Below, piece by piece: positions 10,663 to 19,083 of a DNA stretch of 64,000 nucleotides (position 1 is its first letter; each line of letters begins with the position of its first letter). The position numbers and the translations under genes were made by a program. Source of the stretch: Catonia carolina (lineage: Eukaryota > Arthropoda > Insecta > Hemiptera > Achilidae); assembly GCA_035578175.1 (NCBI GenBank), contig JAQMRL010000021.1, positions 5,296,538 through 5,360,537 on the forward strand. The letters are read 5' to 3'. The notes below the pieces were generated by a model. That model was not told the DNA's origin. It did not search any database and saw only the letters and a list, made by a program, of their open reading frames with translations.

Positions 10663-13600
10663 GTGAACAGAATATCTCAAGAATGAAACATCGTACAAAC
10701 TTGAAACCTCTAGACCAACCCGGTGGGTCAGAAATATAATCTTTGTTGATTCATTAGTAAACACCGGGTTGGTCTAGAGGTAAAGTCGTCGCCAAAATTA
10801 GCTGTTTAACAGCTGATTTTCGGAGACGAAGGTTCCTGGTTCAAATCCTAGTAACTACTTGTATACGGATTTGAATACTAGACAGTGGTTACCGAAATAT
10901 ACTTTGATGGTTGGGGTTTAATTAACCATACTCTCTCAGGAATTGGCGGCCTGGGTCTATACAAGACTACACCACCTCATTTACACGTCATACACATCAC
11001 CCTCATCTGATTGGTCAATGGAGTACACAAATTAGGGGGTTGTTGTTTACGTCATCAGCCCCTTTAGGCTGGTTTGAACCTGTAAGGTTTTACTACGTAA
11101 ACGAGGAGTGAGGTGGTTTACCATTGCCTTCCTCACTGAGTTGAAAAGTACACTTATCAGCATGCCAGGCCCTCTGAAAAGCATATATTTTCCACTCTGC
11201 AAATGACACTTTCACTTCATTCACCACAGGGTCCAACTGTATAATGAAATTGATTACTTTCAGAGGAGATAACTCTGATTAGTGTCACAGTACACCTCTA
11301 CCTCTTCTGTTCTTAAATGATTCAGTCATTTAATTGGCTGACCATGTGATAAGAAACAGAACTATTTATTTTAGCCCTGCAACGAACAGATTGAGTGTAA
11401 ATAATTTGACACTCCACCTATCTATTATGGGCAGAAATTAGGGGGATAAAAAACTTAAGTTACATACCACTACCGGACCCGTCACCAACATTTTCATCAG
11501 AATCGGTCAACCGGAAGTAGTAGTTTATTTCTGTAATTTTTCACTTTTTTGCGTACGCTGGTATGAATCCTTACCACATTCATGTAACTCACGAAGCAAA
11601 TGGTCGCTGCGCATTAATTTCAATTTTATTTTATTTTATTTTTTTGGTTTAACGTCCGACTGCTGTTTCTGTAATTACTGCTAATGCAGACGGTGAAGGA
11701 TGAAATGATTTTCTTTGTAACATATAAAAATATGCCGTGCCTGAATGGGATTCGAACCCGAGACCGCATGAATTCCAAAATGTGGATAATCTACTTACCA
11801 GTTTATAAAATTAATTTACCTACCGGGTTGGTCTAGAGGTAAAGTCATCGCCAAAGCTATTTAATAGCTGATTTTCGGAGACTAAGGTTCCTGGTTCAAA
11901 TCCTAGTAAAGGTAGTTAGTTTTATACGGATTTGAATACTAGACAGTGGTTACCGGTGTACTTTGATGGTTGGGGTTCAATTAACCATACCCTCTCAGGA
12001 ATATCGCCTCAGTATACCGTACCAGGGGAAAGTGCATGGCAGGAGAGGCGTTGGGCGAAGGCGAATATCCTGGCTGAAAAATTTAAGGACATGGTTTTCA
12101 GTATCCACCCCTGAATTGTTTAAAGCGGCTGTCAACAAAATCAGCATTGCCAGAATGATTGCCAACATTCGGTAACGGATAGGCACTGGAAGAAGAAGAA
12201 GATACCGTACCATTATAACTTGACGTAGTCATTTTTTCTTCACTAGAAAACAGTCAGCCGCCGAGCTTAACATACACCACATAGACACAAATAACATAAA
12301 AATACATAAAATAACATAAACAGATCACGCACTATTTACTGCCTTCCTTCACAGTATCCTGTATAATTTTTCTTTAATTTTACAATCTCTGTGAAACAGA
12401 TCTACCTCTCCATTTATTTCATTGGCTGTAGCTATACATCTATTGATTGGAGCTATTTTACTTTTTGTGGTTCCAGCAAACAGCCTGAAACTTTTTAAAG
12501 CTGTGCAAGGCACCCTCAGAAAAATCTTCGAGATATCCGGAACTTCAACTCGTGAATGCAGAATGTTGTAAATGCATAGAACTTCCATCACTCTACGTCG
12601 CGTGGTCAGACTCTGAAGCCCGTAGAATGAGAGGGCATCCTCATAGCCATCAAATTTTCTCCCAGATCTACATTCCAACTTATAAATTAGTCTTTTCTGC
12701 ACCTTCTCTAGTTCCTTTTCCGTGACGTCTCTTCTATAGTTCCACACCGTCGAACAATATTCGAGGACGGGACGCACAAGGCTCTTATAAAGTCTAAGTA
12801 ATGACTTCTCAAATTTGAAATCACGACTAATCCAAGCTATGAGTCCTAAAATATTATCATATCTATTGTCACCGGATGGTGTTATTAAGTGGCAAACCTT
12901 ATTTGTTTGGTGGCCCTAAAAAGGGCCGTTTAAGCGGTGGTCGTCTTGATGTGCGGAGTCGTCGGTCGTAGTCATCGTGGCGGTCGAGGAGCTGGGCGAC
13001 ACGGTGTGTCGTCGTCCAGCGGAGACATCATCTTCTTCCCTTGCAGTAGTGCGTCGATGGCTGCTTCGTCGGGTCCGGTGGGCGTAAGGCTCGGTCGAGG
13101 GACCGCTGTGGGCATCGTTCGCGTCAGCGGGCGATGACGGTCCGGTCGACGGCTTACGGTGACGGGTCGGCGAGCGGAAGCATCATCTTCTCTCTTGCGG
13201 GGTCGTCGATTAGTCTTCGCTGGAGTCCGGCAGCCGTGTGCCGTGGAGGACGTTTTGTCGATGCTGTCTGGTGGAAGTGAATCCCTCGGTGTCTTGATCG
13301 GAATTGAATCGCCCGGCTCAGTGCAGCGCTCTTTACATAGTCGCCGAGAGCGCTGTGGTAGAGAGCGGCTACTTGCTTGGCCTTGATGACAAAGACCTCT
13401 GTCGGTGGGGAGCCGAAAGGTTTGTCGGTATGCCGTCAAAGGCCGGAAGGAGTATTGAAGCCGGCAACACAGTAAATGATGAATTAGAACGGGTAGCGGT
13501 GATACTTCGAGGGTCATTCGTAAAATAAGGTTCCCATGATTTTAAAAAATAGACATCTATATTTTTTATCTTAGTGTTATACATCAATTTAAAGCTTAAA

Positions 13601-15660
13601 ACTTACGCTATTTTTCTATATAATCGCCCTTTCTGCCCAAACACTTTTGCAGACTATGCTCCAACTTTTCTATCCTTATGTTGTAGAATTCTGGCGCCAA
13701 TCCTTTGAGGAATCGAGTAACCTCTTCCTTGACTTCATCATCGGTACTGAAGCGTAGACCACCTAAGTGTTCCTTTAATTTTGGGAATAAGTGATCATCA
13801 CTTGGGGCTAGGTCCGGGCTGTAGGGGGGGGATAGGGCACAACAGTCCAGCCAAAATCTGTAAGCAGTTCTTGAGTTTGATGTGAGACATGAGGTCGAGC
13901 GTAGTCATGGAGAAGCCTCACACCACTGGACAATCTTCCTCTCCGGCGGTTCTGGATCGCGCGTCTCAGTTTTCTTAATGTGTCGCAATATCTGTCAGAG
14001 TTTACTGTTGTTCCATGATGAATTTCAATAGGTGAAATCCATTTTGCATTTAAAAAACGTACCACAGCGCGAATTTCGCATCTGGTGGTAACAACGATAG
14101 GGAGCTCCATCTTCGAAGGCTGCTAGGTCGGCACTGATCGACGTAGCGAGGCGGAAGTGGTCCGGAAAAATCGAGGGAGAGCTGATGAGTAAGACAGTGT
14201 TGCCAGATTTCTCCCAGCACATCGTATTCTGTCTCAGCAGCTTAGGGAACCTTATTTTATGAATGACCCTCGTATAATAGATAACTAGAAAATGTCAATA
14301 ACGGGTGATTCAAAAAGAGCGCCGGTTTTTAAACGGCTGGTAAATTTTTGTTTATCGGTTGGCAACATTGTTAGACCTCATTTCTATTTCGGAGAACATT
14401 CCGATTGACGATTCAGTTGTAGTTTCTCTTGTTCGTAGTGTAGTACTCTCGCAGTCTGTGTCTAACCATGGAGAAGTTTACTATTGCACAACGAGTGTTA
14501 ATCGTCAAAACATTTTACCAGAGTGGAGAGAGTTATGCGGCTACTGTCAGGCGACTTCGCGGTACTCTAGGACGTAATGAAGCACCGAATGAATCAACAG
14601 TTCGCAGGCTCATGAAAAAGTTTTTCGAGACGGGTTCAACAGTCGACCTTAAAAGTTCTGGACGTCGTCGTTCTGGCCGAACGGAGCAGAACGTTGCGTT
14701 GGTTTGTGACAGTGTGGCTGTTAGCCCAGCAAAATCAATACGTCGCCGTTCTCAACAATTGGGTTTACGATGTTCTTCTGTACGGAGAATTCTTCGGTAC
14801 GATCTCCAATATCACCCGTATAAAATTCAGTTGACGCAACATTTGAAAGTGGCAGACCACCAGAAGAGACGACAGTTTGTTGACTGGGTATTGAGAAAAC
14901 TGCAGGATGATGACACCTTCGCAAACAAAATTGACGCCTTGTGACTTTCATCTTTGGGGTCATCTGAAGTCATTGGTGTATGCCAATAAACCCCGAAACA
15001 TCAATGACTTGAAGGAGGAAATTCGACGGGTTATCGGGCAAATGGAAGTCGAAACTTGTCGTGCAGTAATATCCAATTTCATGGACAGAGTTGATGCCAG
15101 CGCAGTAGAGGAGGACACATGCATGACATCATTTTTCATACATGAAATCGGAAGGTAAGATGAACTTGTTGATGTATTTATTTTCAGTTTTTCAATAAAA
15201 TAAATCTCTTAATTTGATATATCAAAACCGGCGCTCTTTTTGAATCGCCCTATATTTTGTTTCAGGAATTTATTATCATGTTTAATTGTTTGTTTGTTTC
15301 AGACGAAGAACTACGGCTGGATCGATAATATCTTTAGGTATAAAACCAGCAAAAATAGTCCTTTTAGGGGCCGATAACGGTCAGAATATATTTTTTAGAT
15401 TTCAAGGTGATAATGTGATATATTTATGGAACTCACAAAATACATTCGATTTTCACAATTTTGTAAAAGTTGAGAGACCCAGAGATTGTAGAATGGCGAC
15501 CCATATAGTTCCTGGGTATCGTAGATTGATGTGGGTGATTGAATCCAATTTTCAAGATTACATATCCGGAAATATCGGGTGTCTGGGTTGTAATGCAAGA
15601 TTACATCCCATGTTAAAACACTGTGATGATGATGATGACGTTACAGAACAACGAAAGTAA
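1772..15660 (+). CDS. yellow-g-like: Gene 1: yellow/MRJP-family protein, yellow-g-like (four exons, 5' end missing)
   Basis: Exons 1772-1887, 7951-8218, 10176-10483 and 15303-15660 join in frame (intron phases 2, 0, 2) to 349 codons and a TAA. Family motifs occur in order: RSGVPFSLG, a PYPNW segment, NTLWVLDVGIVDTL, GPPKAIGID, LYISDAGARSIIVFD, RRDVLYLVL-like KRDVLYLVLTQKSC, FFTYLSS, ADNGQNIFFRF and ESNFQDYI. Compared with gene 2 it lacks about 40 N-terminal residues (signal peptide), which must sit on an upstream exon ending in phase 0. The C-terminus adds an acidic run of five Asp and EQRK. Yellow proteins are secreted beta-propellers without a proven enzymatic role in most cases. The yellow-g assignment rests on the RRDVLYLAL region and the tandem pairing with gene 2, and is tentative. 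No frame break is seen, so it is probably functional. Confidence 0.87.
1994..2632 (-). mobile_element. 5'-truncated LINE insert with reverse-transcriptase C-terminal sequence
   Basis: It is flanked by a perfect 11-bp target duplication, TAGAATTACTT (1983-1993 and 2633-2643), with a T-rich start that is the poly(A) tail read in reverse. The minus-strand protein contains ILYGCETLW and RRRRISFLGHILRMPE, typical of the C-terminal domain of insect non-LTR reverse transcriptases. Confidence 0.88.
2699..2952 (-). pseudogene. M2 transposase C-terminal relic
   Basis: A minus-strand reading gives WPPR.PDLS, FFL.GYLK and HELKNNIVAAIQ, ending RHFQHLL and a stop. This is the third catalytic motif and C-terminus of a mariner/IS630 transposase. 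In-frame stops and missing upstream domains make it dead. Confidence 0.75.
3138..3535 (-). repeat. S3 SINE-like repeat
   Basis: About 395 bp with a (CAA)n tail, seen here as TTGTTGTTG at the left, and the TTTTGGGCA end at the right. A short duplication (ATTTACC) flanks it. It is nested in M2. Confidence 0.8.
3975..4255. repeat. Near-perfect 281-bp foldback (hairpin)
   Basis: Left and right arms of roughly 130 bp are near-perfect reverse complements around an AT-rich loop at about 4110-4130. The innermost high-complexity arms (4056 to 4183) include CACAGACATTACAG and its complement. Degenerate copies of the left arm repeat upstream at 3760-3960. It resembles a foldback MITE nested in M2. Confidence 0.8.
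4547..4850 (+). repeat. S2 SINE fused to H fragment (duplicate of the 475-1450 segment)
   Basis: The stretch starts with the same ATTATGTATTGCTTAAAAC as near 471. It runs through an S2 head and middle and switches to H sequence at about 4737, at the same junction as at 1211. It is a local duplicate about 4.1 kb away. Confidence 0.7.
4857..5298 (-). mobile_element. LINE fragment, reverse-transcriptase C-terminal part
   Basis: The minus-strand reading (5292-4864) has RKRRLQYYGHLMRF and ends with WTEEERQVVSRRMREYHARR. The same C-terminal plan (FFGHL, then WTxExRxxVSxRM) occurs at 56677-57324, so both are one LINE family. It interrupts an H copy that resumes at about 5300. Confidence 0.75.
5300..5415 (+). 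mobile_element. H element fragment
   Basis: This matches the central H segment (TTTGCGCTAAAATGCATATT through CAGCCTCACCAAGAATTTC). It stops abruptly where a scrap of G element (CGCAGTAGTGCGTCGAT) begins. Confidence 0.7.
5499..5669 (-). pseudogene. Pif1/Helitron-type helicase C-terminal relic
   Basis: The minus-strand reading runs SQRQTFKTVGIGL, TRGQLSVKLTRAGS, then ILLPQGNETTNIVYRQV. This is the ordered C-terminus of Pif1-like helicases carried by Helitrons, where the usual forms are SQGQTF, GQLYVALSR and APxGxTxNIVY. Several consensus residues are changed (GQ to RQ, YVA.SR to SVKLTR) and only the last motif block is present. A (GTGC)n tract follows. Its strand is opposite to the H piece beside it. 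Confidence 0.68.
5670..6098. other. Unassigned intron sequence
   Basis: AT-rich, with no recognised repeat or exon. Confidence 0.4.
6099..7096 (-). mobile_element. H element, near full length
   Basis: It runs from ACTTTTCTCTTGCC to GTTTCACACCAGATTTTT, with the (GT)n tract at 6240-6296. On the minus strand it has the H order: 5' subterminal repeat, AT-rich body, microsatellite, 3' hairpin. Confidence 0.85.
7097..7275 (-). repeat. Second H terminal piece and retroelement-like tail
   Basis: A segment with GTAGTTTCTGAGATTACC and (ACAAA)n-like sequence, reminiscent of RTE-type 3' tails, is followed by another H 5' end (7190-7275). Confidence 0.5.
7545..7728 (+). repeat. S1 tRNA-derived SINE
   Basis: An A-box-like TTGGTAACGTG and a perfect B box (GGTTCGAATCCC) are followed by a body and an A16 tail. 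It is flanked by a 14-bp duplication AGATGATGACGATG (7531-7544, and 7729-7742 with one mismatch). Confidence 0.88.
7951..8218 (+). CDS. Gene 1 exon b
   Basis: The acceptor is TTGATTTCAG and the donor is CCCGTG|GTAAAT (phase 0). It encodes KLRSGVPFSLG to SCSEEPV, including the conserved NTLWVLDVGIVDT. Its 3' 106 bp plus donor are duplicated at 8465-8570. Confidence 0.9.
8255..8463 (-). mobile_element. Truncated H element
   Basis: The H 3' end and microsatellite-flank portion begins about 36 bp after the exon b donor. The (GT)n is reduced to a few units and the copy stops at CTTAAACTTG-like sequence. It sits between the true exon and its duplicate. Confidence 0.8.
8465..8570 (+). pseudogene. 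Duplicated 3' part of gene 1 exon b (pseudo-exon)
   Basis: It is a copy of 8113-8218 at an offset of 352 bp, followed by the same donor and intron start (GTGGTAATT versus GTGGTAAAT). The codon for Leu in DTLGDP has become TAG, and there is no matching acceptor, so it cannot encode the exon. Few changes suggest a recent event. Confidence 0.85.
8618..8990 (-). mobile_element. H element 5' half
   Basis: The H body (TACGCTTAGTTTAGC to TTATTTGCATTGGCAAG) leads without a break into the 61-bp array, which consists of the H 5' end. Confidence 0.8.
8985..10160 (-). repeat. Satellite-like array of the H 5' end (about 19 units of 60-63 bp)
   Basis: Each unit contains TTGGCAAGAGAAAGTTGTGT, GAGTGTTTCACA(C/G), a (T)n and AAAATGTTTTATGG. 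Variants (CATACCAG, CAGTAGA, CAGTAAA) recur in the same order at about 9300-9480 and 9735-9910, showing a higher-order block. The last unit ends 15 bp before the exon c acceptor. Confidence 0.92.
10176..10483 (+). CDS. Gene 1 exon c
   Basis: The acceptor is TTCGTTTTAG and the donor TTTTAG|GTAAGT (phase 2). It encodes IKYSINLSTL through FTVKTCHFR, aligning with LLKVIDLSAL through FAIKTACLR of gene 2. Both introns occupy the same positions and phases as in gene 2 at this exon's 5' edge. Confidence 0.9.
10735..11028 (+). repeat. S2 SINE
   Basis: It runs from CCGGGTTGGTCTAGAGG through the B box GGTTCAAATCC, the GACAGTGGTTACC segment and the CATCCTCATCTGATTGG-like tail. A short inverted stub of its start (10708-10733) precedes it. 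Confidence 0.85.
11040..11434 (-). repeat. S3 SINE-like repeat with perfect target duplication
   Basis: 395 bp flanked by AAATTAGGGGG at 11029-11039 and 11435-11445. This fixes the exact ends of S3. Confidence 0.92.
11637..11775 (-). repeat. S1 SINE, 5'-truncated
   Basis: The reverse complement has the B box GATTCGAACCCGAGACCGC and the GGTTTAACGTCCGAC tail. The A-box end is missing. Confidence 0.8.
11818..12235 (+). repeat. S2 SINE interrupted by LINE 3' end
   Basis: The S2 head, B box and middle are present. They are interrupted at 12025-12201 by a small LINE insert, after which only a short tail remains. Confidence 0.82.
12025..12201 (+). mobile_element. Extremely 5'-truncated LINE insert
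   Basis: It is flanked by ATACCGTACCA at 12014-12024 and 12202-12212. It encodes RRRISWLKNLRTWF and a (GAA)n tail, matching the 3' end of the LINE at 60120-60726 (RRRISWLANLRDWYG). Confidence 0.88.
12349..12863 (-). mobile_element. LINE reverse-transcriptase C-terminal fragment
   Basis: The minus-strand protein has LIAWISRDFKFEKSLLRLYK upstream, then RPVLEYCSTVWN and EKVQKRLIYK, typical of jockey/R1-type elements. It is open from 12777 to 12349 and ends by running into G copy 1. Confidence 0.82.
12867..13503 (-). mobile_element. G element copy 1 (GC-rich, histone-type stem-loop)
   Basis: It starts TGTCACCGG and carries the stem-loop GGCCCT-AAAA-AGGGCC (12912-12927), which on the sense strand reads GGCCCTTTTTAGGGCC, followed by ACCA. 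The TATA-like segment near 13336 is mutated. Sense-strand readings share TPTG.DEAAIDALL.GKKM with copy 2. It ends near CGGTGATA, a decayed inverted repeat of its start. Confidence 0.75.
13508..14272 (-). mobile_element. M3 mariner deletion derivative
   Basis: TIRs GAGGGTCATTCGTAAAATAA and its inverse bound about 765 bp. Minus-strand readings give an EIRAVVRFLNAK N-terminus joined to SPIEIHHGTTVNSDRYCDTL and a LLHDYARPH second catalytic motif, so an internal piece is deleted. The right end has the expected TA. Confidence 0.82.
14301..15250 (+). mobile_element. M1 mariner/IS630 element lacking its catalytic core
   Basis: TIRs GGGTGATTCAAAAAGAGCGC and their complement (GAATCGCCC) sit at TA sites. 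The plus-strand ORF 14468-14944 starts MEKFTIAQRVLIVKTFYQSG (N-terminal helix-turn-helix). It loses the DDE core at about 14930 and continues in another frame as CDFHLWGHLKSLVYANKP to the C-terminus. It lies in gene 1 intron 3; the right end is 52 bp from exon d. Confidence 0.85.
15303..15660 (+). CDS. Gene 1 exon d (last coding exon)
   Basis: The acceptor is GTTTGTTTCAG. It encodes RRTTAGSIISLGIKPAK, ADNGQNIFFRF and ESNFQDYISGNIGCLG, then LHPMLKHC, five Asp, VTEQRK and TAA. Gene 2 splits this region with an intron after the FFR/LFR motif; gene 1 does not. The stop overlaps a strong GTAAGT (AAA|GTAAGT), so a further exon cannot be excluded. Confidence 0.88.
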
Positions 15661-15699
15661 GTAAACACATCAATTTCTTTATTTAATATTCATATCAGT

Positions 15700-16065
15700 C
15701 ATTGGCGGGATTTGGCGGGAGTCATTGGGGGGGGCAAATACCGGGGGGGTCTGGGGGGTATTCCATACCCCCCAGCACAAGGGGGGTCCTGGGGACCTCC
15801 CCCGGAAAATTTTGAGATTTTTATTGCCTTCAACTCAATTTTAGGGCTGTTTTTAGGCTAAATTAAAAAGTAAATTTTGTTGGGATTTTAACGTTAAAAC
15901 GTCATTTTAACTCCCAATTGATGTAAACCTAAAATTGATCTAAAATGGTCCAATAACAATGTTTTTAAATGTTAAAAAATAGTATTTAACTTGGTTAAAA
16001 ATGTATACCAGTAGAATATTGGGGGGGCAAGTGCCCCCCCTTGCCCCCCCCAGATCCCGCCAATG
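15700..16065. mobile_element. hAT-type MITE
   Basis: 366 bp with TIRs CATTGGCGGGAT and ATCCCGCCAATG and G/C-run subterminal repeats. It is flanked by a perfect 8-bp duplication ATATCAGT (15692-15699, 16066-16073), the hAT length. Confidence 0.9.
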
Positions 16066-16225
16066 ATATCAGTGTTAGTAAATATATCGCCTCCGGCGCT
16101 GCTTTGTCGGCTCGGTAAACCATTTAGCGGCGCATCGACAAATTTTTCGGCTCCGCACCGACAGAGGCCTTTGTCATAAAGGCGAAGCCAGTAGCCGCTC
16201 TCTACCACAGCGCTCTCGGCGACTA

Positions 16226-16233
16226 TATAAATA
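16226..16233 (+). promoter_or_regulatory. TATA box in G element
   Basis: TATAAATA is followed about 10 bp later by GCGCTGCACTGAGCC. Copy 3 keeps TATAAAG at the same place, while copy 1 is mutated. It suggests RNA polymerase II transcription. Confidence 0.6.
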
Positions 16234-16631
16234 GCGCTGCACTGAGCCGGGGGATTCAATTCCGACCAAGACTCCGAGGGATTCACTTCGAACTAGACAG
16301 CAAACAAGAGGTCCACCACGGCACACGGCTGTCAGGCTCCAGCGAAGACTAATCGATGACCCCGCAAGAGAGAAGATGATGCTTTCGCTTGCCGACCCGT
16401 CACTGTAAGCTGTCGACCGGACCGTCATCGCCCGCTGACGCAAGCGGTGCCCACAGCGGTCCCTCGACCGAGTCTTACGCCCACCGGATCCGACGAAGCA
16501 GCCATCGACGCACTTCTGCGAGGGAAGAAGATGATGTCTCCGCTGGACGACGACACACCGTGTCGCCCAGCTCCTCGACCGCCACGACGACTGCGACCGA
16601 CGCTTTCCATCAAGACGACCACCGCTTAAAC

Positions 16632-16647
16632 GGCCCTTTTTAGGGCC
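16632..16647 (+). terminator. Histone-type 3' stem-loop in G element
   Basis: A 6-bp stem GGCCCT/AGGGCC with a TTTT loop sits 6 nt after a TAA, preceded by AAAC and followed by ACCA. This fits the metazoan histone mRNA consensus (GGYYYUUHUHARRRCC, then ACCA). Copy 3 has loop TTTC, the canonical form. Confidence 0.65.
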
Positions 16648-16682
16648 ACCAAACTAATAAGGTTAGCCACTTAATGTCGCCA

Positions 16683-16848
16683 CTTAAGGCCGCATTGGCG
16701 CAGTTGGTAACGTGCTCGCCTCTCTCTCATCATGCGGTCTTGGGTTCGAATCCCATTCAGGCACGGCATATTTTCATACGTTACAAAAAATCATTTCATC
16801 ATTCACCGTCTGCATTAGCAGTAATTGCAGAAAAGTCGGACGTTAAAC

Positions 16849-16886
<38 letters not shown>
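16683..16886 (+). repeat. S1 SINE with target duplication
   Basis: A/B boxes and a long A tail are flanked by TTAATGTCGCCA (16671-16682, 16887-16898). It is inserted in G copy 2. Confidence 0.9.
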
Positions 16887-16891
<5 letters not shown>

Positions 16892-17109
16892 GTCGCCATC
16901 CGGTGACAGTCAGTCTCATTATTTAATAACCACACCTTGTAGGCTATTTATAGGACAGGAGAAAGTAAAAAGCCTCATAATGAATCTTAGTCGGGTGAAA
17001 ATCATAATTTTTCTTTTTTTTGAACATTATGTTGATTACGTTAATTATTCAAGTAAGAAACAATACAGGCATTTACATATTTATACATTTATAATATATA
17101 ACTTTTTTT

Positions 17110-17301
17110 TATTATTTATTTATGTAACGTCGCATCAACTGCAACGGTCATTAGCGACGATTTTGGGGTGTAACGGGTTGTACAATGGAAGATGAAATGA
17201 TTTTTTGTAACGTATGAAAATATGCCGTGCCTGAGTGGGACTCAAACCCAGGACCGCATGATGAGAGGCAAGCACGTTACCAACTGCGCCAATGCGGCCG
17301 G
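17110..17301 (-). repeat. S1 SINE variant
   Basis: The reverse complement has GGCCGCATTGGCGCAGTTGG, a B box and the alternative tail ending in GATGCGACGTTA, shared with 23667-23870. Confidence 0.82.
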
Positions 17302-17334
17302 CAATAACTTTTATAAATCTTTTTTTTTTGTAAT

Positions 17335-17645
17335 CCCTAATTTGTGTACGTTGCAATCTGTTCAATTGAGAACAATAAAGCAACCCCATGACCCAATGAG
17401 ATGAGGATGATATGTATGACGTGTAAATGAGGTGTAGTCTTGTACAGACTCAGGTCGACCATTCCTGAAAGAGTATGGTTAATTGAACCCCAACCATCAA
17501 AGTACACCGGTAACCACTGTCTAGCATTCAAATCCGTATAAAAGTAACTACCTTTACTAGGATTTGAACCAGGAACCTTCGTCTCCGAAAATCAGCTGTT
17601 AAACAGCTGATTTTGGCGACGACTGTACCTCTAGACAAACACGGT
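17335..17645 (-). repeat. S2 SINE
   Basis: Full-length S2 on the minus strand, including GGATTTGAACCAGGAACC (B box) and the AAACAGCTGATTTTGG palindrome. Confidence 0.85.
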
Positions 17646-17974
17646 GGGTCAAATAATAACTTAAAACAATACAACTTTTATAAATAATAACAATGAAATG
17701 TAGCGAAACAGAATTTAAGCCTTCTAATATACATTAAAAGCTAAGTGAATGTAAAACAAATTGACATAAAGTTTTATTATTTTGCATGATCAGATTATAT
17801 AAGATAATGTAATACAAACACTAACCGTTTTAAAAGTCGTGATTGTTCAAATCATTTATTTGCTTTTTGTTTTCGTTTTCTTCTGTCCTTTCATTTCAAT
17901 TAAATTAATGAGTTGACATTCCCATTTTAAATATTAGTGTAATTAATAGACAATGTAAATTGTATTACACTTAA

Positions 17975-18190
17975 ATATCACGGATCACGGATACGGTCAA
18001 CAAATATATAAACTAAAAACTAATACCTAAGTTAAAATTAAGGACAGAAAATTGTTTGTACAAAAATAATTAAAAGTTTTCATACATTTATGCTTCAATA
18101 ACTTTTAGATATGATTGTCATTTCGATTAAAATATTGTATGAATTCTTATATTTAATTCATCAGAGAATTTTTGTTTTTAATACCTTATG
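17975..18190. repeat. Local duplicate (partner 19084-19275)
   Basis: ATATCACGGATCACGGATAC through TTCATCAGAGAATTT occurs twice, 1.1 kb apart, with small indels. The flanking 17660-17975 is AT-rich and unassigned. Confidence 0.8.
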
Positions 18191-18191
18191 T

Positions 18192-18588
18192 CCATAACAG
18201 AGAGAGGTGGGTGTCAATGTTTTTACACTCAATCTGTTTGTTGCAGGGCTAAAATAAATAGTTCTGTTTCTTAACACATGGTCAGCCAATGAAATAACTG
18301 AATCATTTAAGAACAGAAGAGGTAGAGGTGTAAAAGACACTAACCAGAGTTATCTCCTCTGAAAGTAATGAATTTCATTATACAGCCAGACCCTGTGGTG
18401 AATGAAGTGAAGGTGTCATTTGCAGAGTGGAAAATATGTGCTTTTCAGAGGGTCCGGCATGCTGATAAGCGTACTTTTCCACTCGGTGAGGAAGGCATGG
18501 TAAACCACCTCACTCCTCGTTTTACTTAGTAAAACCTCAAGAGGTTCAAACCAGCCTTTCGGCTGATGACCTAAACAACAACAACAAC
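18192..18588 (+). repeat. S3 SINE-like repeat
   Basis: It runs from ATAACAGAGAGAGGTGG to CTAAACAACAACAAC, sense strand. Confidence 0.85.
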
Positions 18589-18591
18589 CTA

Positions 18592-18895
18592 ATGTGTGTA
18601 CATTGCAATCTGTAAACAACCCCATGACCCAATGAGATGAGGATGATGTGTATGATGTGTAAATGAGGTGTAGTCTTCTACAGACTCAGGTCGACCATTC
18701 CTCAGAGAGAGTATGGTTAATTGAACCCCAACCATCAAAGTACACCCACAACCACTGTCTAGTATTCAAATACGTGTAAAAATAACTAATTTTTTAGGAT
18801 TTGATCCAGGAACCTTCGTCTCCGAAAATCTGTTTTTGAAAAGCTGTTTTATGATTTTAGCGACGACTTTACCTCTAGACCAACCCGTGGGTTAA
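18592..18895 (-). repeat. S2 SINE
   Basis: Minus-strand S2, moderately diverged in the head (TTTTGAAAAGCTG). Confidence 0.8.
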
Positions 18896-19083
18896 AAAAA
18901 TGCATACTAAGGCCGAAATCTTAAAAAAAATAGAGTTTTCACACGTTTTCGTAAGAAAAAAACCGAAAATTGCTAATTACCGCTAAACTAAGCTTTACGT
19001 ATACAAAAATTTTAAATTCTCTACAACTTTAATTATAAAAATTTTTGCGCTAAAATGCATATTAAAGCCGTAATCTTAAAAAA
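18896..19083 (+). mobile_element. H fragment
   Basis: Central H sequence (TGCATACTAAGGCCGAAATC to GCCGTAATCTTAAAAAAA), ending at the second copy of the local duplicate. Confidence 0.75.

Larger units (their letters stand above)
10513..11562 (-). mobile_element. H element broken by S2 and S3
   Basis: The H 3' part (10513-10704, with a pure (GT)n) starts about 30 bp after the exon c donor. It resumes at 11456-11562 after nested SINEs. Confidence 0.8.
16074..16908 (+). mobile_element. G element copy 2, sense orientation
   Basis: A GC-rich block with a TATA box (16226-16233), about 400 bp of weakly coding-like sequence, and a histone-type stem-loop (16632-16647) right after a TAA. It ends in GCCATCCGGTGACAG. 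An S1 SINE is nested at 16683-16886. The reading that ends at the TAA includes EAAIDALLRGKKMMSPLDDD. No known histone protein is recognisable. Confidence 0.75.

Noticed and set aside
12972..13517. 181-codon minus ORF as a host protein
   Set aside because: It crosses the G element into the M3 TIR; only the part shared with other G copies may be coding.
16226..16647. A true histone gene
   Set aside because: Promoter and stem-loop look right, but no H1, H2A, H2B, H3 or H4 protein sequence is recognisable in any frame.
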